A DNA stretch of 64,000 bases from an uncultured Anaerolineae bacterium (GCA_905479495.1 CAJQMR010000005.1:310001-374000); one strand, 5' to 3'. Positions 34,595-44,076 are shown, counted from the stretch's first letter. A program made the numbers and translations. The notes: generated from the sequence alone by a model not told the origin.

Positions 34595-35068
34595 GTGGCT
34601 AAAATGAACGATTGTTTTACTTGTGAGTTGACGGCTCAGCGAGACAAAGGGCAAGCCCCTTTGTGGGACAGCATTTTCAGAACGCCATATTGGGATGTGG
34701 TTCATAGCTACAACACAGGCTTGCCCGGCTGGCTGGTGTTGGTTGCTCGGCGACACATCGCCGCTATTGATGAAATGAGCGAGGCGGAAGCTGCCGAACT
34801 TGGTAATCTGTTGCGCTGCGTTTCTATGAGCTTAAAGCAGGTCACTGGCTGCCTAAAAACATATGTGATGCAATTTGCCGAACATCCCCAACACCCTCAT
34901 GTGCATTTTCATATTGTGCCCCGCATGCAAGATCAGCCAGACACGCGGCGTGGTCCTAAAGTCATGGAATATCTTAAAGTTGCCGAAGATGAGCGTGTCG
35001 ATGAAGCGACAATGAACGCACTTGGTAAACAGATCCACCAGGCTCTCGCTGCGATGATAAAGGCTTAA
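34595..35068 (+). CDS. HIT-family hydrolase
   Basis: A 157-residue protein with the histidine triad HPHVHFHIVPR, of the branch that hydrolyses or transfers nucleotides. An N-terminal CxxC-like Cys pair is incomplete (NDCFTCEL). The GTG start at 34595 has AGAGG seven bases upstream; an ATG three codons later is an alternative. The substrate cannot be told. It lies between the cNMP-binding protein and rpiA genes, all in one direction. Confidence 0.87.
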   Translation: MAKMNDCFTCELTAQRDKGQAPLWDSIFRTPYWDVVHSYNTGLPGWLVLVARRHIAAIDEMSEAEAAELGNLLRCVSMSLKQVTGCLKTYVMQFAEHPQHPHVHFHIVPRMQDQPDTRRGPKVMEYLKVAEDERVDEATMNALGKQIHQALAAMIKA

Positions 35069-35087
35069 AACGGATACGGGAAATCAA

Positions 35088-35783
35088 ATGGTTGACATTG
35101 CGGAGCTAAAGCGGCAGGCGGCTGAAAAAGCGGTTGAGTTCATTGAATCTGGCATGGTGGTGGGACTAGGCACGGGCAGTACGGCCGTTCACGCTACACG
35201 CGCCGTTGGCAGATTATTGCAACAGGGCACGCTGCAAAACATCGTGGCTATTCCCACCTCGGACAAAACAGCCCGTGAAGCCGAATCGCTGCACATTCCT
35301 CTGGTAACCTTCGACACCCACCCAGAGATTGACATAACAATCGACGGGGCCGACGAGGCCGATCCCAACCTGGATGTGATCAAAGGGCTTGGCGGTGCAC
35401 TGCTGCGGGAAAAGATCGTGGCTGTGGTTTCCAAACGGTACGTCATTGTGGCCGATCACACCAAACGGGTGACACAGTTAGGCAGCAAAGCGCCCGTACC
35501 TGTTGAGGTAATCCCCTTTGCCGAGCGCCCCGTGGCTGATTATCTAAAATCGTTGGGGGCAAGGGTAGAAAAACGACTGGATAAGGCCGGGAAACGGCCG
35601 TTCATCACCGACGAAAACAACATCATCCTCGATTGTTACCTGAACCCCATTCCCAATCCACAACAGCTGGCCAGCGCCATTCGCCAGCAGCCTGGTGTTG
35701 TTGAGCATGGCCTCTTCCTCGGGTTTGCGACGGATGTTATCCTGGCAACACCGACCGGTATTGAACATTTCCGCCGCGCTTAA
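35088..35783 (+). CDS. rpiA: Ribose-5-phosphate isomerase A
   Basis: A 231-residue RpiA with GLGTGSTAVHA (phosphate-binding loop), TIDGADEADPNLDVIKGLGG with catalytic Asp residues, and the conserved LLREKIVA. It interconverts ribose 5-phosphate and ribulose 5-phosphate in the pentose phosphate pathway and follows the 6-phosphogluconate dehydrogenase gene on the same strand. An in-frame palindrome encodes Thr-Ala-Val in the phosphate loop region, and another encodes Lys-Arg-Pro-Phe. Confidence 0.96.
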   Translation: MVDIAELKRQAAEKAVEFIESGMVVGLGTGSTAVHATRAVGRLLQQGTLQNIVAIPTSDKTAREAESLHIPLVTFDTHPEIDITIDGADEADPNLDVIKGLGGALLREKIVAVVSKRYVIVADHTKRVTQLGSKAPVPVEVIPFAERPVADYLKSLGARVEKRLDKAGKRPFITDENNIILDCYLNPIPNPQQLASAIRQQPGVVEHGLFLGFATDVILATPTGIEHFRRA

Positions 35784-35800
35784 CCTGATGATAAGTCGCT

Positions 35801-35817
35801 TGTAAGAAATCTGTAAG
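35801..35817 (+). promoter_or_regulatory. TGTAAG direct repeat, OmpR-family-like site
   Basis: TGTAAG-N5-TGTAAG has the 11-base periodicity typical of OmpR/PhoB-family regulator sites and is close to the WalR-type TGTWAH-N5-TGTWAH consensus. A TATAGT (35828-35833) follows. It lies 110 bases before the molybdopterin oxidoreductase gene. Confidence 0.35.
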
Positions 35818-35927
35818 TAGTTTTCACTATAGTCATAGCGTCTAAGTGTGTGAGTAGACAAGTGGGCCACCTGTTCACTTATTACTCTATACTTTTCACG
35901 TCCCTACTTGTTTTACAGGAGAGCATC

Positions 35928-37532
35928 ATGTTCAAAAAATTAGCATTTGGCGGTTTAGTCGGCTTATTGTTGACGGCGGCGTTAACGGCCGTTCACTTTC
36001 TTGCTTCACAGTTGATTGGCACATCCTTCATTCCCTACGACTTTTTTAACTGGATGACCCGCATCCTCCCCGGTAATCTCATCACCTTTGGGATTGATTT
36101 GATGATTGATACCATGCGTACCTTGGGGTTGAGTGTGGTTGATTTAGCCAAAACGGGCGAACGCGGCTCCGCTGTGCTGCAATTTATTGGTCTTATTGTG
36201 GTGGTGGGCGCAGTCATTTTTGTGATTTGGGATCGGCTCAAGCTGCAACGTCCCCGCATAGCTGGGTTAATTGTGGGGGCCATCGTCGCTTTGCCCTTGC
36301 TCACCGTTAGTCATTCTGAGATTTCCCCCTTATTGAACGGATTATGGTTGTTGGGCAGCTTTTTAGTGTGGGGTTGGTTTTTGGGGGTGGCCTACGGCCG
36401 TCTTTATCCTACCGAAACCGAAGTTGAACCAGAGGCAGCTGTGGCAGTCAATAATGTGCAGGTCATGGATCGTCGGCGCTTTTTGGTGCAGTTGGGGGCG
36501 AGTACGGCCGTACTTACCGTAGCGGGTACCGGCATTGGCGCCACCCTGGCTCGCGCCGAACGCGCCCGCATTTCTGCTGGCGGGACCAGCATTGCTTCCG
36601 GCAACATCGTTTTCCCCAACGCCAACGATCCCGTCATACCTGTGCCCGGCACGCGGCTGGAGTACACGCCCGTTTCCGAACATTATCAAGTTTTCCTGCA
36701 AACGGAACCCACCCTCATTAACGAAGAAGATTGGCAGCTGCCTATTACTGGCATGGTCGATAACCCCCGCATGTTCACCTTGCAACAATTCCGCGATGAG
36801 TTTGAATCGTTTGACCAGTTTGTGACCCTCACCTGTATTTCCGGGCGCGTGGGGACAGGACTCATCAGCACCACCAAATGGACCGGTGCCAGCGCCCAGG
36901 ATGTGCTGGAAGCTGTCGGTGTGCAGCCAGACGCCAAATATTTGTTCATTACTTCTGGTGATGGCTTTTATGAAACAGTCGATTTGGAGCTGATTCGCAA
37001 TGACCGGCGCATCATGTTTTGTTACGCCTGGGATGATAAATTGTTGCCTAAGGATCATGGTTTCCCTTTGCGCATCTGGATTCCCGACCGCTACGGCATG
37101 AAGCAGCCCAAATGGATCACTGGCATTGAAGTAACTGATGTAGATCATCCTGGCTATTGGGTGGAGCGCAACTGGGACAAAGTGGCCCGCGTAAAAGCAA
37201 CTTCCGTGATTGACACCGTTGCCGTAGATAACATGGGGTTGGTAAATGGTACAGAAGTGATTCCGGTTGGTGGCATTGCGTACGCTGGGGCACGCGGCAT
37301 TGGCAGCGTGGAGGTGCGCGTAGATGGTGGTGACTGGCAGCCAGCCCAATTACGCTCGCCGCTTTCAGAAACCACCTGGGTAATCTGGCGCTATGAATGG
37401 CCCTTCACCGAAGGCGACCACCTCTTTGAAGTGCGTTGCACTGAAGCGGACGGTACGCCCCAAATTGAAGAAACGACCGATAACCGGCCGGATGGTGCCG
37501 CTGGCATTCACAGCTACGAAGCGTCCGTGTAG
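35928..37532 (+). CDS. Molybdopterin-dependent oxidoreductase fused to an N-terminal membrane domain
   Basis: A 534-residue protein. The start at 35928 has ACAGGAGAG before it; the longer frame is not needed. Residues 1-160 hold about four membrane segments. A Tat-like signal DRRRFLVQLG followed by a hydrophobic stretch lies inside the chain at 181-210. The rest is a sulfite oxidase/YedY-type domain with the molybdenum Cys in TLTCISGRVG and a C-terminal Mo-co dimerisation-like domain (VRVDGGDWQPAQL, WRYEWPF). The catalytic domain should be outside the membrane. The next gene (DM13) begins three bases later. Substrate unknown. Confidence 0.88.
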   Translation: MFKKLAFGGLVGLLLTAALTAVHFLASQLIGTSFIPYDFFNWMTRILPGNLITFGIDLMIDTMRTLGLSVVDLAKTGERGSAVLQFIGLIVVVGAVIFVIWDRLKLQRPRIAGLIVGAIVALPLLTVSHSEISPLLNGLWLLGSFLVWGWFLGVAYGRLYPTETEVEPEAAVAVNNVQVMDRRRFLVQLGASTAVLTVAGTGIGATLARAERARISAGGTSIASGNIVFPNANDPVIPVPGTRLEYTPVSEHYQVFLQTEPTLINEEDWQLPITGMVDNPRMFTLQQFRDEFESFDQFVTLTCISGRVGTGLISTTKWTGASAQDVLEAVGVQPDAKYLFITSGDGFYETVDLELIRNDRRIMFCYAWDDKLLPKDHGFPLRIWIPDRYGMKQPKWITGIEVTDVDHPGYWVERNWDKVARVKATSVIDTVAVDNMGLVNGTEVIPVGGIAYAGARGIGSVEVRVDGGDWQPAQLRSPLSETTWVIWRYEWPFTEGDHLFEVRCTEADGTPQIEETTDNRPDGAAGIHSYEASV

Positions 37533-37534
37533 TC

Positions 37535-38203
37535 ATGAATAAAAATAGTAAACTGTTTATTGGAATTTTAGTGGTCGCCGTTGTTTTAGCAGCGGGTTGG
37601 TATTTGGCCTCACCATTATTTATCAACAACGCCGTTGATGAAGCGTTTCCCTTTGAGATGCCTGATGCGGTGACGCTGGCCAACATGGATGATGACGAGA
37701 TGGCGGCGCTGGAAACTGAGTTTATGGATGCCGTTCCTGACGAAGCTACTGTCGCCGATTTATCTGATGAAGATCGGGCAGCCGTGACGGATGAGGTGAT
37801 GGCAGCGGCAGCGGCTGTGATGGCTGACAAAGCGATGGATGACGCCATGCCTGCGACGGAGTGGGTAACGGCCGTATCCGGCACATTTGCGGGTGTAGAT
37901 AATTTTCATGAAGGAGCGGGAACGGCCGTTATCCTGCAACAGGGCAACCAAAGTGTCCTGCGCTTTGAAGATTTTCGCGTCACCAACGGCCCCGATTTGC
38001 ACGTCATCCTCAGCAAGAGTTCCGATCCCATTGGCAGCGGCGATTTGGGTGATGATCACATCGATCTAGGCTCTTTGAAGGGAAATGTGGGCAATCAAAA
38101 CTACGAACTCCCCGTTGACCTTGATTTAAGCAAATATCATAGCGTGGTGATTTACTGCCAGCCATTCCATGTGACCTTCGCGGCTGCCTCTTTAAGCAAT
38201 TAA
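37535..38203 (+). CDS. DM13-domain protein, membrane-anchored
   Basis: A 222-residue protein with one N-terminal membrane segment (residues 5-28), an acidic Asp/Ala/Met-rich linker (about 35-105), and a C-terminal DM13 domain from about 115 (GTFAGVDNFHEGAGTAVI, RFEDFRVTNGPDLHV, VIYCQPFHVTF). DM13 domains contain one conserved Cys and are thought to take part in redox reactions at the cell surface, often beside DOMON or oxidoreductase domains. Here it follows a molybdopterin oxidoreductase after three bases, so the two probably work together. Confidence 0.87.
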   Translation: MNKNSKLFIGILVVAVVLAAGWYLASPLFINNAVDEAFPFEMPDAVTLANMDDDEMAALETEFMDAVPDEATVADLSDEDRAAVTDEVMAAAAAVMADKAMDDAMPATEWVTAVSGTFAGVDNFHEGAGTAVILQQGNQSVLRFEDFRVTNGPDLHVILSKSSDPIGSGDLGDDHIDLGSLKGNVGNQNYELPVDLDLSKYHSVVIYCQPFHVTFAAASLSN

Positions 38204-38231
38204 GGAAGCGCAATTTTAAGTAGCAAAATTT

Positions 38232-38294
38232 ACCGCAGAGGCGCGGAGGGCGCAGAGATTTTTTAAGTCTTTGCGTTCTCCGCGCCTCTGCGGT
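38232..38294. repeat. Intergenic inverted repeat, CCGCAGAGGCGCGGAG type
   Basis: ACCGCAGAGGCGCGGAGGGC pairs with the downstream CTCCGCGCCTCTGCGGT across a T-rich loop. It follows the DM13 gene. Confidence 0.7.
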
Positions 38295-38328
38295 TCGTGT
38301 TTTCAACAGACTCGCCGGTATAATACGA

Positions 38329-38362
38329 TGGCTTCAGGCAGCTGCCCGAAGCCATTTTCTTT
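38329..38362 (+). terminator. Hairpin with T-rich tail
   Basis: GGCTTCAGGCAGCTGCCCGAAGCC (one mismatch in a 12-base stem, quoted as a single hairpin) is followed by ATTTTCTTT. It would end the upstream oxidoreductase-DM13 transcript before the gene at 38376. Confidence 0.6.
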
Positions 38363-38375
38363 ACCTGGGAGAAAG

Positions 38376-40379
38376 ATGCGGCGATTTTCAGAGAAAAGGT
38401 TGTTTCTGGTCAGCGGCTTGGTCGTGATGCTCCTGGCGGGTTGGCTGTATTGGCGCACGCTGCGGCTGCCGCTCATTTACGACACGCTGCTGCACATTCG
38501 CATTGTTGGTGGCCTAACGTGGCGTTCCGTCTGGCTGCCTACGGAAGCGTTTGGCTTTTACCGGCCGATGACGTTTTTTCCCATGCTAGTCATAAATCAG
38601 TTATTTGATGGCTATCCGGCCTGGCTGCTGCACGGCAACAATGTGCTACAGCACGCAGCTAATGCCGGTTTGCTGGTCTGGTTGAGCTGGCGGCTGTGGC
38701 CCAATTGGCGACGGGCGGCGGCAGCGGGGGCCATTTTTGCGGTGTTCCCGTTTTCTTACCAGGCAGTCACAGTGTATGGCCACAATGTGCATCCGGCGAT
38801 GACGGGGTTGGTGCTACTGGGGCTGCATGGGTATGTAACGGCCGTTTCCCAACCAAACCCGCGCAAATGGTGGCTCATCACCTGGTTGTTGTTTGGGGTG
38901 ATGGTGCTGACGCATGAGACGGTGGTGCTTTTTGGCGGCTTTGCTGTGTTGGTACACCTTAACTGCCAGCCAGAAGCATTTGAGCAGTGGCTCACTTGGC
39001 TGCGCCAGAAGGATTGGCGCGGCCTGTTGCGGCTGCCCTGGCTCCACTTTCTTGTGGCCGGTGTTGCTTATTTGGTCATCTATCAATTTTTGCCCATTAG
39101 TCGCGCCCCCCAAGTAGAAGTGACCGGCACCAGTTTGTGGCTGAACTTTTTATATCTGTTGCAAGCGGCCGTTTTTCCTTTGGCCTGGTTTGCCCATCTA
39201 TTGCCCAACGTCAGCGGTGTATGGATAACGCTGGGCAGTGCCGTGTTGGTTGTGGTCGTTACAGGCTGGCTGGCTTGGCAGCGGCTAGATTGGCGCAAAC
39301 CGCTGCTGCTGGCCTGGGGCTGGTGGGCTGGGGCCAGTCTGCTGCTGGGGCTGACCTTGGCTACAGACTATTTGCTGCGCGGTCCGCGCCTGCTGTATTT
39401 GGGCAGCGTGGGCGTGGCGTTGCTGTGGGCGCTTTTGCTGGATGGTATCTGGCCCACCCGCACCTCAGCCCGCTCCCTCAAGGGGGAGGGTGCAGATTTA
39501 GGGAGGGGGGTGGTGTGGACGGCCGTTCTCCTTTTTATCCTTATTACCAGCGGTCAATTTGTGCAAACCAAGCTAGATGAATATGTGCAACTCACTCAAC
39601 CCGTGCCAGTGATGCAGCAAGCCCAGATGCCCAACGACGCTGAAATTTTGCTAATTAATTTGCCGCAGTGGTTAGATGTGCCGCCCAACACCTATGCCAT
39701 CGGGGTAGAGTTTGTTACCATGCTGGGCGATTATTTGTTTGTGGAGGAATTAACCTCAGCCAACGTGCCAGGGGCGCATGAAACATGGGCCGTAAATTTG
39801 CCAGAACTGCAAAATAGTCAGGCGTATGCCTACGGCATTCAGACTCAGGACGAGTGGCCGACGGCTTTCAGTGACCAGCCACGCCACTTTTTTATCACCT
39901 ATTTTTTGCCGGACGGACCCCAGACGCGGCACACAGGGTATCTGCTGCCCCCAATGGCTCTTCCGCCTATCGCGCCCCCAAATCCAATTGCCCAATTCGG
40001 CGCTTATCACCTCACAGAAGCAGCGGCGGAAGCGTGTTCCGGCAAGATTTCTGTCTGGCTGCGCTGGCTGCCTGCCGAGACAAATATCTCGGACACTACT
40101 TCGGTTTTTGTGCAGGTGCTGGACGCAAACGGCCGTCTCCTCACCCAGGCAGATGGGCCACCATTGGGCATTCGTCCTGGACTATTGGCGGCCTCGCGCG
40201 ATGATCTTTTAGTCGATTTGCGGATGATGGAATTGGCTGAAAGGGAAACGGCCGTGCCCCACACCATCCTTGTGGGCGTCTATGATTTTGCCACCGGCAC
40301 CCGTAGCTTGGCCACGGATGCTGCCGGCCAGTCATTGCCAGATGATGCCTGGCGTTTCCCTGTTGCCAATTGTCCTTAG
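38376..40379 (+). CDS. Large polytopic membrane protein, possible GT-C-like glycosyltransferase
   Basis: A 667-residue protein with the start at 38376 set by GGGAGAAAG. About nine or ten membrane segments occupy residues 8-410, followed by an external C-terminal domain of about 230 residues with beta-rich sequence. The region after the first segment (LPLIYDTLLHIRIVGGLTW, then FYRPMTFFPMLVINQL) resembles GT-C enzymes, where an Asp in the first external loop is catalytic; this is weak evidence. A GC-rich interspersed repeat at 39467-39513 is translated within the gene (about 16 residues, RSLKGEGADLGRG). No close family recognised. Confidence 0.6.
   Translation: MRRFSEKRLFLVSGLVVMLLAGWLYWRTLRLPLIYDTLLHIRIVGGLTWRSVWLPTEAFGFYRPMTFFPMLVINQLFDGYPAWLLHGNNVLQHAANAGLLVWLSWRLWPNWRRAAAAGAIFAVFPFSYQAVTVYGHNVHPAMTGLVLLGLHGYVTAVSQPNPRKWWLITWLLFGVMVLTHETVVLFGGFAVLVHLNCQPEAFEQWLTWLRQKDWRGLLRLPWLHFLVAGVAYLVIYQFLPISRAPQVEVTGTSLWLNFLYLLQAAVFPLAWFAHLLPNVSGVWITLGSAVLVVVVTGWLAWQRLDWRKPLLLAWGWWAGASLLLGLTLATDYLLRGPRLLYLGSVGVALLWALLLDGIWPTRTSARSLKGEGADLGRGVVWTAVLLFILITSGQFVQTKLDEYVQLTQPVPVMQQAQMPNDAEILLINLPQWLDVPPNTYAIGVEFVTMLGDYLFVEELTSANVPGAHETWAVNLPELQNSQAYAYGIQTQDEWPTAFSDQPRHFFITYFLPDGPQTRHTGYLLPPMALPPIAPPNPIAQFGAYHLTEAAAEACSGKISVWLRWLPAETNISDTTSVFVQVLDANGRLLTQADGPPLGIRPGLLAASRDDLLVDLRMMELAERETAVPHTILVGVYDFATGTRSLATDAAGQSLPDDAWRFPVANCP
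39467..39513. repeat. GC-rich CCCTCAAGGGGGAGGG-type repeat inside a coding region
   Basis: CCGCTCCCTCAAGGGGGAGG followed by GTGCAGATTTAGGGAGGGGGG resembles the repeat at 62292-62374 and the widespread CTCCCTAACCCTCCCC repeats. The reading frame is kept through it. Confidence 0.55.
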
Positions 40380-40464
40380 TAAGCGGCCAACTATAACTTC
40401 CCTTTTTGTAAGGCCGCTTATTCCAAGCCGTCCGCACAATTCCGCTAACTTATTTGCGGACGGC
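40380..40464. terminator. Two consecutive hairpins
   Basis: TAAGCGGCC (40380-40388) pairs with GGCCGCTTA (40412-40420), and GCCGTCCGCA (40427-40436) pairs with TGCGGACGGC (40455-40464). They separate the membrane protein gene from the APC transporter gene. Confidence 0.6.
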
Positions 40465-40546
40465 CACTTAGCTTCTTTGAACGCGGCGAACTGCAGCACA
40501 GCATGTTACAATCTAGGAAACCGTTTTGTTATCATGGGAGGTAGGC

Positions 40547-42772
40547 ATGTTGGATCAATTGCAAGCGCGGGTTTGGGGTTGGTTCAGGGGTGGAGAGGCC
40601 GAAGCGGGTGATGGGAAGTTTGGCACGTTTCCCGGCGTGTTTACCCCAACCGTCTTAACCATTTTGGGTGCCATCATGTACCTAAGGCTGGGTCAGGTGG
40701 TGGGCAACGCCGGGTTGTTGGGAACGATTCTCATCATTTTGCTGGCGCATGTAATTACTGTTTCCACTGGTTTGGCCGTCTCGTCGGTGGTGACCAACAC
40801 GCGGGTTGGGGCCGGGGGGGCATTTGCCATTATTTCCCAATCGTTGGGCCTGGAAGTGGGCGGCAGCGTAGGCATTCCCCTTTTTATTGCTCAGGGTATT
40901 TCAGTGGCGCTTTATGTGTTGGCCTTTGCTGAGGCCTGGCTGCGCATTTTTCCCACCCATCCGATTCTGCTTGTTTCAGTGCTTACCTTTGTGCTCGTTT
41001 ATGGCATTGCTTACGTGAGCGCCCAATTTGCGGCGCGCATTCAATACCTCATTTTGGGCATTGTGGGTTTGTCGCTGTTTTCTATTTTTCTGGCTAGTTT
41101 CCCTATTGCGGGGCGAACGGGGTTGACGGAAACGGCCGTTCTCTGGGGCAGCTTTTCCGATTGGAACTTCTGGGAGGCGTTTGCCATTTTCTTTCCCGCC
41201 GTTACGGGCATCATGGTGGGCATTAGCCTCAGCGGCTCCCTGCGCGAACCACGCCGCAGCATCCCCCTGGGAACCATGAGCGCCATTGGTCTGACGATGG
41301 TAGTCTACTTGCTGCTCACCTACTGGCTTTCTCGGGCCGCCTCCGTTACCGATCTGTTAACCAACAGCACCATTTTGGTGGACAAAGCATTTTGGGGCTG
41401 GACGATTTTGGCTGGCATGTTGGGCGCTACCTTTTCTTCTGCTCTGGGATCATTGGTAGCAGCTCCGCGTGTGATGCAGGCGTTGGCGCAGCACAATATT
41501 TTGCCTTTTAGTGACTACCTCGCTCAGGAAACGGAGCAGGGCGAACCGCGCCAAGCGCTCTATGCTACAGGCGTGATTGGTCTCATCACCTTGCTCATTG
41601 CCCTGGCCAGTGGTGGTGGTTTAAATGCCGTGGCCAGCATCATTACCATGTTCTTTTTAATCACCTACGGTATGCTCAATTTGGTGGTGCTCATTGAGCA
41701 GATGTTGAGTACCGTCAGCTTTCGGCCTACGTTTCGTGTGTCGCGGGTTGTCCCTCTCATTGGCGTGGTTGGCTGTCTCTTTGTGATGTTTTTAATCAAT
41801 CCTGTGTTTAGTCTGGTGGCGCTGGTGGTGGTGCTGCTGGTTTATGGGTATTTGATGCGGCGCAATCTGGAATATTTGCCCAGCGACGTGCGCAGCGGCA
41901 TGTTTTTATCGTTGGCAGAATGGGCGGCAACGCGGGTGAGCCATTTGCCCCCGGCGGTAAAACGCACCTGGAAGCCATTTGTGCTGGCACCCATTGTGAA
42001 AACCCAGGAGTTAACCGGCAGCTATCGTTTTTTGCGGGCGCTGGCCAAACCCCAGGGGGCGATTCACGCGCTGGGGATTTATCCTGAGGGCGATAGTTCG
42101 GCACTAAAAGGGTTAACCGACCTGACAAACTCTTTTTCTGATGAGGGTATTTTTGCCCGAACCACTCTCTTGGAAGAGGCGGACATGGTAAATGGCGTGC
42201 GCGTGGCGACCCAGATTTTGCGCAGCACGTTTTTTAGGCCCAATCTGTTGTTTTTGAATTTGCGGGCGGAGTCAGATTTGGCTGCATTGCAGCAGTTGGT
42301 GGACAAAACGGCCGCTTACAACATGGGGATTGTCCTCCTGGCGCGTCATACCGTGCGTGATTTGGGACGACAGCAGTTGATCAACGTCTGGATTTCTCAT
42401 CGGGGCGACGATTGGCAAGTTGATTTACAATGGAGTAATTCGGACCTGGCCTTGCTGCTCGCCTATCAGCTAACCAAAAATTGGTCTGGTAAAATAAACG
42501 TGTGCCTGGCCATTGCCGAAGATCAGGACCCGGAACCGGCAGAGACTTTTTTGCGGGAGTTGGCTGATTTGGCCCGGCTGCCCAAGAATACGATAGTGAC
42601 GGTGGTACAAGCCCCGTTTGCCGAAGCGCTTCATCAGGTCCGTCGGGCGGACCTAGCAATCTTTGGCCTGCCCAATCCGGCTCAACTCACATTTTGCCAG
42701 GAAATTGTGGCAGCGGTGGATGGGTCTTGTTTGTTTGTCCGGGACTCGGGTGAAGAGAGTGCCTTAGCTTAG
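40547..42772 (+). CDS. APC-superfamily transporter, SLC12 (Na-K-Cl cotransporter)-like
   Basis: A 741-residue transporter. GGGAGG lies six bases before the ATG at 40547. The N-terminal half has twelve membrane segments and opens with FTPTVLTILGAIMYLRLGQV, typical of cation-chloride cotransporters (SLC12) and their bacterial relatives. The last ~280 residues form a cytoplasmic domain with LHALGIYPEGDSS-like sequence (AIHALGIYPEG). Bacterial members move amino acids or ions; the true substrate is not predictable. An ACGGCCGTT palindrome in the gene encodes Thr-Ala-Val. Confidence 0.88.
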   Translation: MLDQLQARVWGWFRGGEAEAGDGKFGTFPGVFTPTVLTILGAIMYLRLGQVVGNAGLLGTILIILLAHVITVSTGLAVSSVVTNTRVGAGGAFAIISQSLGLEVGGSVGIPLFIAQGISVALYVLAFAEAWLRIFPTHPILLVSVLTFVLVYGIAYVSAQFAARIQYLILGIVGLSLFSIFLASFPIAGRTGLTETAVLWGSFSDWNFWEAFAIFFPAVTGIMVGISLSGSLREPRRSIPLGTMSAIGLTMVVYLLLTYWLSRAASVTDLLTNSTILVDKAFWGWTILAGMLGATFSSALGSLVAAPRVMQALAQHNILPFSDYLAQETEQGEPRQALYATGVIGLITLLIALASGGGLNAVASIITMFFLITYGMLNLVVLIEQMLSTVSFRPTFRVSRVVPLIGVVGCLFVMFLINPVFSLVALVVVLLVYGYLMRRNLEYLPSDVRSGMFLSLAEWAATRVSHLPPAVKRTWKPFVLAPIVKTQELTGSYRFLRALAKPQGAIHALGIYPEGDSSALKGLTDLTNSFSDEGIFARTTLLEEADMVNGVRVATQILRSTFFRPNLLFLNLRAESDLAALQQLVDKTAAYNMGIVLLARHTVRDLGRQQLINVWISHRGDDWQVDLQWSNSDLALLLAYQLTKNWSGKINVCLAIAEDQDPEPAETFLRELADLARLPKNTIVTVVQAPFAEALHQVRRADLAIFGLPNPAQLTFCQEIVAAVDGSCLFVRDSGEESALA

Positions 42773-42885
42773 AGCATCAATTGTCTTAAAATGGTGTGGT
42801 TGCCTGCTCACTCTGCCCTTTTAGACATGTTTTGGATAACAGTTATCTCTGCGCCTCTGCGTTGGTTTATTTTGAAGGAGCAAAA

Positions 42886-44076
42886 ATGAGTGAAAAGATT
42901 GATATTAATACGGCCGATTTGGCCACGCTAACGACTATTTCGGGCATTGGCCCAGCTTTGGCGGAGCGAATTATTGAATATCGCGAAACGGTGCACCCGT
43001 TTGAAGAGGTGATTGAACTGGCGGCCGTGCCTGGCATCTCTGAAAAGATGGTGCGTGATTTTGAGGAGTTGGTTACGGTGCAACCTGATTTAGGGGGAAC
43101 GGCCGTTCCCCTCGATCTTGACGAACCAGAAGATACGCTCCTGCTGGATGCCCCCGAAGAAGTCATCTTATTGGAAGCCCCTGACCAACCAGAAGCACTG
43201 CTGGCCGCTGAGCTACCAGAAAATGGTCCGGAAACAGAAGACGTTTTGGCAGATGAACCTGCGCCTGCTGAGCCAGTAGATATGGAACCCGTTGCCGAGG
43301 AATTGGCTGAAGCGGTTGAGGCAGATGAGGAAGAAACGGCCGTTTCGCGCACAGAGCATCCCCAGATTGAAGACTTACCCCTGGCTGAACCGATGGACCC
43401 GATGATGACCGATCCAGACATATTTGCGGTAGCTCCCACGCAACCTTCTGCTGAATGGGAAGCCAAGGCACAGCGGCGCGGCTGCCTTAACACGTTGCTT
43501 GGGGCCACGTTTGGTGCCATTTTAGGGGCTGTGCTCACGCTGGCCGTCCTGGCGGCTTTAAACCAGGGCAATCTCAACTTTGCCGCCAGCGACAGTGAAA
43601 TTCGGCAGCAGTTGGACACGGAAATTATCTCGCGCACCAACGAACTTAATCAGCTTGCTACACGCGTAAGCCTGGCCGCCACCGAAGAGGCCACGGCCAA
43701 TCAATCCTTGCAATCCGATTTTGCCACCGCCAATGAAGCGATTAATGAAGCATTGAGTAACAATGAAGCCCACATCGACGATCTGGCAACCCGCTCTGGT
43801 GATTTGGAGCAGCGAATAGAGGATGTGGCTGGGGCGGCCGACACATTTTCTGACTTTTTAGATGGTTTGCGTCTGTTGTTGGATGATTTGGGCGACGGTA
43901 CCGTCACGCCAACGCCTGCGCCAGCAGGAGAAACCGCTTCACCGACCCCGACCCCCACATCGGCTCGCACCAACACACCCACACCATCCGCGACAACGGT
44001 TCCCCCCACGCGTACGCCACAGCCTACGGCCACACCGTTTACATTTCCGACCAACACACCAGCACCGCAACCGTAG
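42886..44076 (+). CDS. Helix-hairpin-helix (ComEA-like) protein with membrane segment and coiled coil
   Basis: A 396-residue protein starting at 42886 with GAAGGAG upstream. Residues 3-62 carry a ComEA/SLBB-type double helix-hairpin-helix (KIDINTADLATLTTISGIGP, AERIIEYRE), usually DNA-binding. A long acidic linker to about 185 follows, then a membrane segment near 215-232 (LGAILGAVLTLAVLAAL), a coiled-coil stretch of about 110 residues and a Thr/Pro-rich C-terminus. If the membrane segment is single, the HhH part is cytoplasmic and the coiled coil outside, which would tie DNA or RNA to the envelope. The following gene is a shorter relative. Confidence 0.8.
   Translation: MSEKIDINTADLATLTTISGIGPALAERIIEYRETVHPFEEVIELAAVPGISEKMVRDFEELVTVQPDLGGTAVPLDLDEPEDTLLLDAPEEVILLEAPDQPEALLAAELPENGPETEDVLADEPAPAEPVDMEPVAEELAEAVEADEEETAVSRTEHPQIEDLPLAEPMDPMMTDPDIFAVAPTQPSAEWEAKAQRRGCLNTLLGATFGAILGAVLTLAVLAALNQGNLNFAASDSEIRQQLDTEIISRTNELNQLATRVSLAATEEATANQSLQSDFATANEAINEALSNNEAHIDDLATRSGDLEQRIEDVAGAADTFSDFLDGLRLLLDDLGDGTVTPTPAPAGETASPTPTPTSARTNTPTPSATTVPPTRTPQPTATPFTFPTNTPAPQP

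Noticed and set aside
36363..37349. Long minus-strand open frame opposite the molybdopterin oxidoreductase
   Set aside because: It is an antisense shadow of the oxidoreductase, without ribosome binding site or recognisable domain.
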